A DNA stretch of 64,000 nucleotides from the NCBI GenBank assembly GCA_027475525.1, contig JAMWFC010000102.1:310001-374000 (forward strand). The letters are read 5' to 3'. The notes below the pieces were generated by a model. It did no database searches and was not told where the DNA came from. It was given only the letters and a program-made list of their open reading frames with translations. The stretch comes from Macrolepiota albuminosa (taxonomy: Eukaryota; Basidiomycota; Agaricomycetes; Agaricales; Agaricaceae). The first letter of the stretch is position 1, and each line of letters opens with the position of its first letter. Position numbers and translations under genes: made by a program. This document shows positions 49,494 to 59,869 of this stretch, piece by piece.

Positions 49494-49647
49494 AGTGAGG
49501 TTGGGGTGGAGACTGAATTACTTATATACATACTTGGAGCCCTAACCGAACGAAGTGAGGTTGGGGTGGAAGTGAGGTTGGGGTGGAGACTGAATTACTT
49601 ATATACATACTTGGAGCCCTAACCGAACGAAGTGAGGTTGGGGTGGA
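49494..49647. repeat. Exact 77-bp tandem duplication (14 of 15)
   Basis: In the 3' hairpin region of Hel2. Confidence 0.8.
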
Positions 49648-49786
49648 GGCTAAGTTACTTATACATATTTGGAGCCTTAACCGAACGAAGTGAGGTTAGG
49701 GTGGAGGCTTAGTTGGGGGGGGTTTGGGGGCGAAGCCCCCAACGAGCTACGAAATTCGTGCCGAAGGCACGAATCGTAGCTCGTCT

Positions 49787-50633
49787 TCTATAATATATGG
49801 GACAAAGCCTGGGAAAAACTAATGCTGACCAAGGCTGACCAAGAACCTTCCTTTTTGGGTATTAACATAAGTGTTGGCTCATTTCAGTATTAGAAATGCT
49901 TAGAAAATTCCAGGAAAATCACTGAAAAATCAGGAAAAATTCAAGAACCAATGATATACCAATTTGAGGTTTTTTGAGATTTATAAATGCTCAAGAAATG
50001 TGAAGAATTTCAGAAAAGCTCAATTGATCTGTTTTTCAGAAGATGTTGTAATCCCGTGATACTCACATTGACACATACATCGACACTTACATCACACATG
50101 ACGTAGTCGTACCAGGTGATATATAAGGGTTGTCTGGTCCTTCCTCCTTTTTGACGACCTACATACTCAACGATCCGTCTTTTTTCCTTACTCGTGTCTC
50201 TCCGGAAATAGAATGTGGTCCTGTTCTGTTGTCGTGTGAAGTCAAAAACTGTACGGATTACAGATGTTAGTAGAAAATGCTCAAATAATTCAGGAAAATG
50301 ACTAAGAAATCAGGGAAAATTCAGAGGCTACTGATACACTACTTTTTAGTATTTTTTAAAGCTTGATAAATGCTTAAAAAATCTGAAATATTCAAGAAAA
50401 ATTCAATTTAGCTTACATTAATGCATTGAGAGTTGTGGAAGGGACTGAGTTGATGAAAACTGAGGCCTTAACCAAATGAAGTGAGGTTGAGGCTGGGATT
50501 AAGCACTGAGTTGTGAAAACTGAGGCCTTAACCGAACGAAGTGAGGTTAGGGTGGAGGCTTAGTTGGGGGGGTTTGAGGGCGAAGCCCCCAACGAGCTAC
50601 AAAATTCATGCTAAAGGCACGAATTGTAGCTCG
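49787..50633 (+). mobile_element. Non-autonomous Helitron-type unit NA3
   Basis: It starts TCTATAATATATGGGACAAAG, the same 5' type as Hel1. It has an AT-rich body, only about two 61-bp-type hairpin units, and an end hairpin with several mutations at 50590-50633. A 216-bp solo LTR is inserted in it. No coding capacity. Confidence 0.62.
50047..50262. mobile_element. Solo LTR, 216 bp (Copia-like size)
   Basis: The ends TGTAATCC and GGATTACA are perfect 8-bp inverted repeats. GATGT flanks both sides (50042-50046 and 50263-50267). GATATATAAGGG inside looks like a TATA element. The uninterrupted sequence is seen in NA2 near 29220. Confidence 0.8.
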
Positions 50634-50959
50634 TCTATAATATATGGGACGACTTTTGTGGGAATTTGATGTGATGACCGAAAATTTGTCAGCTGAGTCA
50701 TCAATGACTAAGGCTGACAAATAGTTGTCTTTTTTGTCTCTTTTTTGGTCAGTTAGAAAAATAAATGTATATTTGAATAAAAAAAGTGTGTATATCAAAT
50801 AATGCTACCTCTTGGACACATGTGGAAGGTGTTCGGAGTCTATGGATGTGACCGAGGCCAAAACGCGATTTAGTGGACACCAGTTTTCACGCCTCGCGTG
50901 TTCTTAACCTAAACAGCACCAATTTTTCCATGGTTTCAATGTTGTAGTGAGTAAACTAC

Positions 50960-51245
50960 ACTACAAAGTAACTGTTGATTGATTGATTGATTTACAAATA
51001 TTAATAACCATTCTTATAGCAACGCTTCGAAACTCGATTACAAAGTAAGTATTGACTGATTGATTGATTGATTGATATTAATAAATGATCAATTTAGCTA
51101 CTTTGATTACAAAGTAAGTATTAACTGATTGATTGATTGATGACCATTAACAAACATTCTTATAGTGAAATTTTGAAACTCAACTACAAAGTAAGTAATG
51201 ATTGATTGATTGATTGATGATTCTTAACAAACATTCAATAGCTCG
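50960..51245 (+). repeat. Intron-like module array in the Hel3 leader
   Basis: At least three modules of TACAAA-GTAAGT...TTGATTGATTGAT...(T)TATAG/TTTAG/AATAG recur, with donors near 51043, 51112 and 51189. The sequence has diverged from Hel1 but the GTAAGT...AG architecture is kept. A further donor GTAAGT (about 51511) precedes the coding exon. Confidence 0.6.
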
Positions 51246-53502
51246 ACACCTTTCAGCTATTGATTGATCATTGTAAGTGATTTTTGATGTATTTGGGCTT
51301 AGAAAATGCTTAAAAAATCCGAAAAAATCACAGAAAAATCAGGAAAAATTCAGTTCAACTTATAGTGAAAGTTAGGGCTATTGTAGTAAGTGACTCTCAT
51401 TGTTTTTGAGCTTTATAAGTGCTTAAAAATTTCAAAAAAAAAATCAGAAAAATTCTATTCAGCTTACAGTAACACTTGGACAACTTTGAGCTATTGATAC
51501 ACTCATCATGTAAGTGTCTTTCAATGGTTTTAAGCTATGAAAATGCTTAAAAAACTATTCTTTCAAGCAATCTTCAACTACTCATTCTAATAATGGACTC
51601 AGTACTCCTGAAGGTCAAAGACAGCAGGCTAGGATTCAAAGCAGGCTATAACAGTTACAAATGACTGATCCTGATGAGCGTCATTCAAATAGAAGTAGAA
51701 GATCTACTTCAGTGGTTATACCATTTCATTATGGAATTGAGGATATGGGAACTGGGGATATGAGAACTGGGGATATGGAAACTGGGGATATAAGAACTAG
51801 AGATATGGGAACTGGGGATATGAGAACTGGGGATATGGGAACTGGGGATATGAGAATTAGAAGAAATGATGGAAGGTCTATTGGACCAACTGTTGCTATG
51901 GATTTATTTGCATCTGAGAATGTACAACTTGGAACTACAGGATTGGGGAATATGAGAACTGGGGGAAATGATCAGATTGCTTCAAGCTCTGGTGGAAATA
52001 CTTCTAGCTCTTTGAGCAGGCCTCTTAGACCACCAATTGTTGCTGAGGATCTATTTGCTAGGGCTATTCCTGAAACTCATTTGCCTGAAGGATGGAATGC
52101 TTCTTTGCAAAATCCAATTCCTAGAATGATACCACCTCTACCTCTTCCTGCATATAGAGCTCCTTATGTGCCTTCACTAGTAGCACCTCTACCAGCTGCT
52201 GTGCATAGAAGAGATCATAGAGTGGGATCAGTCAATCAGCCTGTAGTTGGTGGGACTGCTATGAGTATACCTGAAACTCATTTGCCTGAAGGTTGGGATG
52301 CTCCTTTACAGAATCCCATACCTAGAATGCCTGCTTTGCATAGAGCTGCTTTGCCAAACTTCACAATGCCACTACCACTGCCATTTGCATTTGGGAATAG
52401 AGGAATTAACTAGCAGGTTGCTTCTATATAAGCACAAACATTAGCAGCATTGCAAGACCAACAAAGGTTGAGGCATATTGCTGCAGCTGAGGAGCAGGAT
52501 AGACAACAGCAGGCACTAGCAGTATTGCAAGAGCAGCAACGGCTTAGACATATTGCTTTGGCTGAAGAGGAGGAGAGGCAAAGGCAACAACAAGCATTAG
52601 CAGTATTGCATGAGCAACAATAGCTCAGAGATATTGCTATAGCTGAAGAGCAGGCATTAGCTAAAGTACAAAGGATAAGGGCTGAAGAGCAGAGAATACA
52701 ACAGCAAGCATTGGCTGCTTTACAACAATCAGTGCCATAAACACACCTTTTATTTTATAAGCTGCTTTGACTAACAAAAGTCAACAGCATATAGATCTCA
52801 ACCCTGAACATAGGGCTTTGAATAGGGCTAGAGCTAAAAAGATCTTGCAAGGCTGGGAACAGCAACATTGAGCTGATCTTGAAGAGGATTTTAATGATTT
52901 AGATCCTCATGGATTAGAAAATATCCATGCAGCTTTTGATGAAATGCTTCAAAATCCTTTGGAGTATTTGGAACATCCCATAGACAATGAGATTGATCCA
53001 AATTTACTAGATAATCCTGCTGAGGATATGGAAGAGGACTTAGAATATGTGGATCCACCTGTGCAAAATCTACCAGCACCTCCTATCCTACAAAGGGTTG
53101 ATCATATTCAAGGCAGAAATGCTCTTCCAAGAGGAAGACAGCCTTATATAGATGAACCCTCAGCACATTATCTTGGTTCTATGGATGTTGCATGTCCACA
53201 CTGTCATGCTCTACATTTTGATGATGAAAAGCTGTCTAGATCTACCCTATATAATCCCAAGTTTGGCATGTGCTGTTTACAAGGGCAGATTGATTTGCCC
53301 AGACTTGCAGATGCACCCCCAGAACTGCTTAGCTTACTCCAAGGCTATCATGCTCTTTCTAATGCTTTTAAAGCATCTATTTGCCAATACAATGCAGCCT
53401 TTGCATTTACATCTCTGGGAGTCAAAATTGACCATATGATTACAAATGCTCCAGGACCATACAGCGTTAAGATTAATGGAGAGCTCCATCATCTGACAGG
53501 TG

Positions 53503-53657
53503 CTTTGCTTCCAACTGAAGGTGATCATCCTGTGTATGCACAACTCTACTTCTACGATCACAATCAACAATTGGCTTTTCTTTGCTTCCAACTGAAGGTG
53601 ATCATCCTGTGTATGCACAACTCTACTTCTACGATCACAATCAACAATTGGCTTTTT
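53503..53657. repeat. Exact 77-bp tandem duplication (15 of 15)
   Basis: Inside the Rep remnant of Hel3, absent from Hel1 and Hel2. Confidence 0.88.
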
Positions 53658-53792
53658 GTCAAGGAAGCAATTCTAGATTGGATTCTCAGATAATGGCCTC
53701 TTTGCAGGATATGCTTCATAGAGTCAATTCCTTTATTGGCTTATACAAGCTTGCAAAGCAGATTATGACAGAAGTACCTGGAGGCCAACTAC

Positions 53793-54554
53793 TGTCAGGT
53801 TCCGCTGATGACGGGGGCCTCCAGGGGCAAGCAGGTCCTTACTAGGCAGACTCAAAGTCTATGGAGAGTCTCCAGGTAACAGAAGACAAGTTCTGGAGCT
53901 TTGGGTGGGGCACGGAGTGGCTATGGAGCACTAGAGTTCATAGGAAGAGGTGGAGCAAGATCCTGGGCTAAGTCCAGAATATGGGGACAGGAGAAGGCGG
54001 GGCCTTGTTAGGGTGGAGGAGAGAAGGAGCAATTGGGGAAAGAGACTAAGACTGAGAGACTGAGTTAGAATTGAAGTGAGACTTTTAGAAGGCCGAGAGA
54101 CTTGAGAGGATAAGAAGATAGATTGAGTAGATGTACGAAATAGACAAGAGAGTATAGGGACGTGGTTATAGCAATATCAAGACTACTTTAATGATTTACT
54201 GGCTACCAGCTATATACCTGCGGCGGCTAAGGTCTGTGGAGAGCGGGTGAGCTCTGGGTTTAGAATCCATGTGATTGGTCCTGTGCGGTGCATTGTCTGA
54301 GTGTGGGTGTGGCGCTGGAGGATCGGTCAGGGCCCGTGGATGGCTGTAAGGTGAGGTCAGGGTCCACAGGCAGCCGCAGGCGTCAGGTTGAGTGCCGGAG
54401 GTGATTGGTAGGGCCTGGGGGTGTGGTGTCAGAGGATCGGTCGGGATCCGTGGGTGATCAGTGAGGCCTGGGGGCGGCCATGGGAGGTCGGTGGGGCCTG
54501 GAGCTTGGAGACATGGGGTCGGGTTGGTGCATCGGGTTGGGCCGGATTGTGACA
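53793..54554. mobile_element. Solo LTR, 762 bp
   Basis: The ends are TGTCAGGTTCCG and CGGATTGTGACA. The flanks are ACTAC (53788-53792) and ACCAC (54555-54559). The uninterrupted Hel1 sequence GGCCAACCACAAAGG shows ACCAC was the target. Internal sequence is GC-rich with no gene. Confidence 0.8.
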
Positions 54555-55028
54555 ACCACAAAGGCTTTCTGTTCAACTTAGGGCTGATTTTGGAGACCAT
54601 CGATGCTATAACAACCCTAATGAACAGGAAAGAGTGCTGCAATTATACCAGGAAATGGTTCTGAAGAACGATCAGATTACCGTGACATAGTTCTGCATCT
54701 GCATGGAGGCCAATTGAAGTGAATCAGCCATCTACATTCCTATTATACTCCCTTGCATTATACTGTCATATTTTTAACTGGAGAACCTGGATTTCATACC
54801 GATATTTAATTTCAATTTGGATCAGCAGGAGAACAAAGAGCCAAAAAGGTTATCCAAACTGCATATTATGCATATAGGCTGCAGCAGAGGGCTTTGGAAG
54901 CCAATGCTGCATTGCTTTAGAGTGGCAGACTGTTCCAGCAATATGTTGTGGATGCATGGGCATCAATAGAACAATTAAAGCTCAACTGGGTTAGACAGAA
55001 TCAAAAGAAGATTAGAGCTGAAGTCTAC

Positions 55029-55274
55029 GTGTCCCCCTCTCCTCGACCCCTCAACAATCCCGTGGACCCAGGTCGCTCGATTCACATTTGATGGGAACCC
55101 CTGGAACCGGCCCTGGCAGCCCCAGCAGCCCCCGTGGCCCCCACTCCAGAACAACAACAATGGGAAGAGCGACAAAACGCCTCAGCCATACTGCGGTCCC
55201 TCAACCCGACTGGAGGCCTCTTCGATCAATCCGCTGCCCACACAGTAGGCTTGTCAACTCACCGCAGGGCTAAC
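55029..55274. other. Unidentified fragment next to the Hel3 breakpoint
   Basis: It is GC-richer than its surroundings. One plus-strand frame reads PTPEQQQWEERQNASAILRS and GGLFDQSAAHTVGLSTHRR, which looks protein-like, but I cannot name it or find its ends. Confidence 0.3.
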
Positions 55275-55850
55275 TCCGTTCCTAGTATTTGCAGCTTATC
55301 CCAACTCCTCAACTTGGACTGTAGTTGATGGATGACTTCATCAAGATCCTCTTCCCAGCTCTCTTCCTCTTCATCTACTTGCCTATCTGCCTTCACATCT
55401 ATATTGTTCCAAAAAAGCTGTAGCTCAGCTGATTCCTCTCAGACAACATTCTCAGTAGATCTTTTATCAGCACTGTTTTCTTCAAATTCAATGTCATTGT
55501 CAACATTGATGCAAGGAGTTCATATCATTGTAAACCAAACCCAAATCTATCAAGCTTTTTCTAATTTTTTACCACTTTCTTGTATCATCAACCTGTTTTA
55601 TCTGATTTGCTTATAATATCTGGCCCTTTCTTATAAATGCTTGGCCATCCTGAAATAGTGAGTACAAGTAAATCTGATTAGAAATGTGTTTCTTACCTCT
55701 CTTCTTCTTTTGAATACTGTAGAGAAACCATTCATTGTCTTGTGGATCATCATTATATTGTATTGCTAGTCCAACCAGCTTCCATACAACATCTTCATCT
55801 CCCAGAACTCCTCCTCCTCCTCAATCTCTATGTCATCATTATCAGGCCCT
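55275..55850 (-). pseudogene. Remnant of a fungal DDE-transposase-associated N-terminal region
   Basis: On the minus strand: WKLVGLAIQYNDDPQDNEW, an intron (GTAAGA...TTTCAG) and KKGPDIISKSDKTG. Two stops and a YKKVVKN-KKLDRFGF segment follow, then an acidic stretch ending ESWEEDLDEVIHQLQ. The order GPD-x-x-x-KS-x-x-T, KNQ-x-KLD-x-FGF and acidic E-W-E-E-L block is typical of N-terminal parts of basidiomycete DDE transposases. The catalytic part is absent. Confidence 0.45.
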
Positions 55851-56459
55851 TCATTGCTCCCAACTTCATCCATTTTGGCCACTCATTGTTTGATGATATT
55901 TTCCCAAATTGGTCCATTATCAGTGAAACGTCTGCCTCACTCGAGGCAGACAAACAGAGCACAAAAGTCTCAAATATATTCCAATTTGTGCTGAAAACTG
56001 TAAGCATAAGAGTCAAAAACTGTAGACTCAGGACAGAGCTCACCAAAAGAACCAACCCCAGCCCATGAAAAGGGCAACCCATCAGCCAGCCAGAGCAGTA
56101 AACGTGTGCAGGAGATTGCGATCAAACAACTGATGGCATGGCAACAGCCAATGGGTGGCTGTGCTTGGCAAGGGCAAAGATCTCGGCATAAGCACCGAGA
56201 TCAACTCCCATCAAAGCTGACATTATACATGCCCATCAATCCGTCATCCCAATATCAAAACTCATGGCGCTCACATCTGGAAAACTCCACATCATGCCCT
56301 TCTACATGCCCAGACTAAAGAGACCAGCAGGAGGAGAGACAAGGGAAGGAAGAATGATTCGGCCAAAGAAAATAATGGATGAACCATCAGCCATTACGAT
56401 GCATACCAGCAGCGCAGCAACCAGGGCCCAGACCTGGTAAAACCAGTCCTGGACACATA
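55851..56459. other. Unassigned, probably old transposon sequence
   Basis: No gene or terminal repeats identified. It forms the left flank of the Tc1-like insertion. Confidence 0.4.
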
Positions 56460-58065
56460 CAGTGGCTCAAAAAACTGTCCCAATGTTTTATACTTTTTGA
56501 AAGATGACATTGGCATGAAGGATGGGAAGTACTTAAAATCCTGATTAAATCACGCAAAATACTATGGCATCGTAGCTACAAAATAAATCTAAGTTTATAT
56601 AATCAAGATCAAAACTGATGGAGCAATAGCCATTTTAAAATATTCACTCATTGGGACAGTTTTTTGAGCATCTCTAATTTTAGTATCTAGTACTTTGTAT
56701 GTCCTCCATTTGCCTTGATAACTGCTTGAATCCTTCTAGGCATGCTTTTTATTAGTCTTTGGCATACCTCTGGTGGTATTTCATTCCACTCCTTTGCAAC
56801 CCTCTCCCATAATTCATGCACACCATAAGGAGGTGTTTCATACTGCCTAAGTTGCTCTTTGAGGTACTCCCAGAGATGTTCAATAGGGTTGAGATCAGGG
56901 GATTGGGCTGGCCACCAAAGGACATTAAAGTTGTTGTCCTCAAACCACTTGTCAGCCCTCTTGGAGTTGTGTTTGGAGTCATTGTCCTGTTGAAAGTAGT
57001 AGGCACCCTCCTCCATCTCCAACTTCTCAAAGTTCTCCTTTGCTCCATCATCTAAAATTTCACAGTACTGCTCTGCATTCATGATCCCCACCACCTCTAC
57101 AAGCTTTTCTACCCCATTCCAACTCATACAGCCCCATACCATGAGATTATTCCCTCCTCCATGCTTCACAGTAGGTATAGTTGTTCAGTCTGAAATGTCT
57201 TCTCCTTGTAGCTTCCACACATACTGCTTTCCATCTGACCCAATCCTGTTAATCTTTGTCTCATCTGTCCACAACACCCTTTTTCAGTCCTCTATAGTCC
57301 AGTTCTGATGCTTCTGAGCCCATTTAAGCTGTAGTTGTCAATGTTTAGCTTTGAGCATAGGAACTTTTCTCTTGGTAGCAGACCAATACCCCTCCTCCTT
57401 CAACACATTCCAGACAGTCTTGGAAGAGACAGGGTTGGAAATGATGTTGTTGATAAAATTAGTGGCCTGGACAGCTGTATCAAGTCTCCCAGTTGAGATT
57501 TGTCGAACAATAGCCTGTTTATCACATGGAGTAAGCTTAGCAGAACGGCCTCCAGGATGGTTTTCCTTGTCCATCTCCAACTCTCTACCAATCCTCCTAG
57601 TAGTAGACTTCCCTAGACCAGTTTGAGCTCCAATCTGACCAGAGAATACCCTTGAGCAAGAAGAGAAGCAACAGTAGAGTGTTGTGCAGAAGGAATAGGT
57701 TTCATGATAGTGGTTGAAGGTCAAGATGTGGTTCAACCAGCTTGAACTACTCCCAAATATATCTAAACATGGTCACATGACTTTGTTTATATTCCCACAT
57801 GCAACTTACTCTTTATTTCTGAGTAAAATAGGGATAAACCTGAAAAATTAGAGATGCTCAAAAAACTGTCCCAATGAGTGAATATTTTAAAATGGCTATT
57901 GCTCCATCAGTTTTGATCTTGATTACATAAACCTAAATTCAATCTGTAGCTACGATGCCATAGTATTTTACATGATTCAATCAGGATTTTAAATATTTCC
58001 TATCCTTCATGCCAATGTCATCTTTCAAAAAGTATGAAACATTGGGACAGTTTTTTGAGCCACTG
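56460..58065 (-). mobile_element. Tc1/mariner-type transposon (1606 bp) with long inverted repeats
   Basis: TA lies on both sides (56458-56459 and 58066-58067). The terminal sequence CAGTGGCTCAAAAAACTGTC is inverted at the other end. The inverted repeats extend about 225 bp (56460-56685 against 57840-58065) with scattered mismatches. The inner end of each arm repeats the core TCAAAAAACTGTCCCAATG in the opposite sense, so each arm is itself a small palindrome-like unit. The transposase remnant fills the space between. Confidence 0.85.
56687..57736 (-). pseudogene. Tc1-family transposase, inactivated
   Basis: The N-terminal helix-turn-helix part is at 57736-57338 (GLGKSTTRRIGRELEMD, GGRSAKLTPCDKQAIVRQI). 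The DDE part reads VLWTDETK, YYFQQDNDSKHNSK and SPDLNPIEHLWE, with 34 residues between the second Asp and the Glu, hence DD34E, the Tc1 spacing. At least three in-frame stops (after LKAKH, before KRVLWTDE, and after GEDISD) disable it. The C-terminus ends NGGHTKY at 56687. Confidence 0.85.
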
Positions 58066-59099
58066 TAAAATAACAAAATACTAACAAGCATGCAATTCTC
58101 ATATGGTCCGTGCATCAGGGGAGGAAGTATAAAAAGGGTAGAATTTCAGGGAGGCCTGGCAAGCAACTCACTTGCCATGGCTCGGAGTCCCCAGGAAGCA
58201 GACATCTTAGGCCTATGAGCAACTTAGTTGACTTCAGGTTAGTAAATAATACTAAGTGAACTTTCTAAATCATTCAAAAATAAATCAATTAAACATTATA
58301 ACCACACTTTTACAAAGTGCACACATGTGTAACATTGCCCCACATACTCTGTGAGATTGGGAAAGTTGAAATATCATAAAAGTTTAGTTCAAATTTCATT
58401 TTGGACTACTTTACATAGAGTAAACTACCTATTTCGCATCATCAGATGTTTGTGCAAGACTGGTAATGGGGCTTGAGGAAATTAGTTAATCTTCTGAAAG
58501 TGATTTTGGAGTCCAGTAATCTTTTGATGTTGCTTAGAAGGGTGTCCATGCACCATTTTGCAGTGGAAAATGAGGCTGTGCCTTTTTTGGTTATTTTTTT
58601 CTGAGTTTGATATCAGGCTTTGTTGCTTATTTTATCACTATGAATCAACTTGACTCACTGAAAGCTTGCCATTCCGCAATTCTTTGGAATTTATTCTAAT
58701 TTTTTGGTGAGTGGCCAAAATTATAAAGTCCCAAAGGTCAAAACTGAGAATGAGAGAATTAGGCTCGTGGAAATCTATTCTAGGTACTTAGAAGCATCCA
58801 AATATAGCGTTTTTGTAGTCACCATAGTGTTGTGGAGTGCTGCAAAATTCGGTCATGCTGATTTGTTGTCTTTGACTGTCCGCAACTGTAGTTAGAAGGA
58901 AAAAGATACACCTGGATTGTGGTTAGGGTTTGGAAAACACTGAACACATAGACCCCTTGACGAATGGTTTAAATCGTGACCACCCATTTTCGAATGTTCT
59001 CGAGCCCACACACTCTTCTCACTCCTTTTCCTTGGATGTTGAGCCCATACACCCTTCTCACTCCTTTTCCTCAAATTCCAACCCTGGATTCGCGCGGTT
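58066..59099. other. Unassigned right flank of the Tc1-like element
   Basis: It includes GTATAAAAAGGG (about 58128), which could be a promoter of an old LTR, and an imperfect direct repeat containing CTTCTCACTCCTTTTCCT (about 59010 and 59054). No gene supported. Confidence 0.35.
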
Positions 59100-59491
59100 C
59101 AGCGGGTTCTATCTCGACACTTGTCGCTGAGGGTGACAATGCAGATCCTTTGCCTGTTTCTCTAGATCAGGCGTCTGTTACCTCACTAAGGCGGCCCGTT
59201 GTCAATCACCTGCGCCCTGCTGTCACGCAAATCCGTGGGCCAGGTAGCATGACGCGGTACGAAGGCAACACTGTGGAGAACAGGTTGAGATGCCTTGCAG
59301 CATTCTTTGAGAGAAGCTTATTGGGATTGCAGATCTCAGGACCTATCCGATACTACGCAGGATACTTCAAGCACCTTCCCTTCGCAGGTTCCAGGCCAAA
59401 CTTTAGCTGCTCAGACCATGATGGTTCTACCTCTCTTGTAACTCAATTTGTCCTTTTCCAGCGCATGCGGTCCTCTTGGTTGATAAAATAG
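59100..59491 (+). CDS. Hypothetical partial coding fragment
   Basis: An open frame with GSISTLVAEGDNADPLPVSL, RGPGSMTRYEGNTVENRLRC and RSLLGLQISGPIRYYAGYFK has protein-like composition and stays open for about 130 codons. No domain recognised, and the ends are uncertain. It lies just left of the duplicated Ras fragment and may be a broken host gene at the duplication border. Confidence 0.25.
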
Positions 59492-59554
59492 AAGTAACGA
59501 AAACCATCCTCCACAATATTTTCCAGACAGTCGAGCTCTACATGCACCTTTTGT

Positions 59555-59732
59555 CTTGATGAAACGGACGCCGCCAAGTGTTAGCTTCGAAGCTTCTTGT
59601 AAGTTAAGGACGGATTTACCTGTGAGTGCTGACTTGCCGACACCTCCAGCTGAGCATTATACAAGGTCAGTGAGATCAGCTGTGATGGGACTGGGACATA
59701 TCTCCAAGGACGACAATGTTGAACTGCTTCAT
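59555..59732 (-). pseudogene. Truncated Ras pseudogene (first exons only)
   Basis: It matches 15512-15689, that is, the ATG, P-loop exon and start of switch I. The donor after VVLG is changed from GT to AT and the acceptor before VRFIKD has lost its AG (GGCGGCG). The sequence beyond codon 30 or so is missing. It cannot make a GTPase. Confidence 0.82.
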
Positions 59733-59869
59733 GGCGATTGATATGGATATGGAGGAAGGGTGGGGAAACAGGATAGCTGTCTGCCCGTGAGAGCCAACAC
59801 CGTCTTTGACGCGGGTGCATGCCTGATCGCGACAGTACAATAATACTTAGTAGCCGACGTTCATCATCC
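59733..59869. promoter_or_regulatory. Duplicated Ras-cyclophilin intergenic region
   Basis: Aligns with 15690-15819 with small indels near the Ras ATG. Confidence 0.6.

Larger units (their letters stand above)
30522..49786 (+). mobile_element. Helitron Hel2, split by a 13.8-kb LTR retrotransposon
   Basis: It starts TCTATATAATGCGACAACC (same type as NA1) and ends in the hairpin before 49787. The Helitron sequence is 30522-34607 plus 48417-49786. It is very similar to Hel1 over most of its length. The leader has three or four intron-like modules. A deletion of about 1.4 kb joins the leader (ATCATCATGTA) directly to the middle of the Rep N-terminal region. Confidence 0.75.
51661..55026 (+). pseudogene. 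Helitron RepHel, copy 3, heavily decayed
   Basis: Opens MTDPDERHSNRSRRSTS, as in copy 1, then has its own low-complexity repeat (TGDMRTGDMG). Stops appear from 52413. A Gln/Ala-rich coiled-coil stretch follows (52430-52740). From 52944 the CPHC...FGMCC zinc region and LGVKIDHMITNAPGPYS are readable. A 77-bp duplication (53503) and a solo LTR (53793-54554) interrupt it. The remainder to 55026 has frameshifts and stops. The HUH and helicase parts are absent. Confidence 0.8.
50634..55028 (+). mobile_element. Helitron Hel3, decayed and truncated
   Basis: It starts TCTATAATATATGGGACGAC after the NA3 hairpin, the same 5' type as NA2. It has an intron-like leader array and a RepHel remnant that aligns to Hel1 until about 55028, where unrelated sequence begins. 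The 3' end, including its hairpin, is missing. Confidence 0.7.

Noticed and set aside
17091..53657. 77-bp duplications as a biological process (for example fill-in repair scars)
   Set aside because: A fixed length at unrelated sites and absence in sister copies fit an assembly overlap much better.
54196..54664. GC-rich open frames on both strands
   Set aside because: They lie almost entirely in the solo LTR defined by TG...CA ends and ACCAC flanks, with no protein motif.
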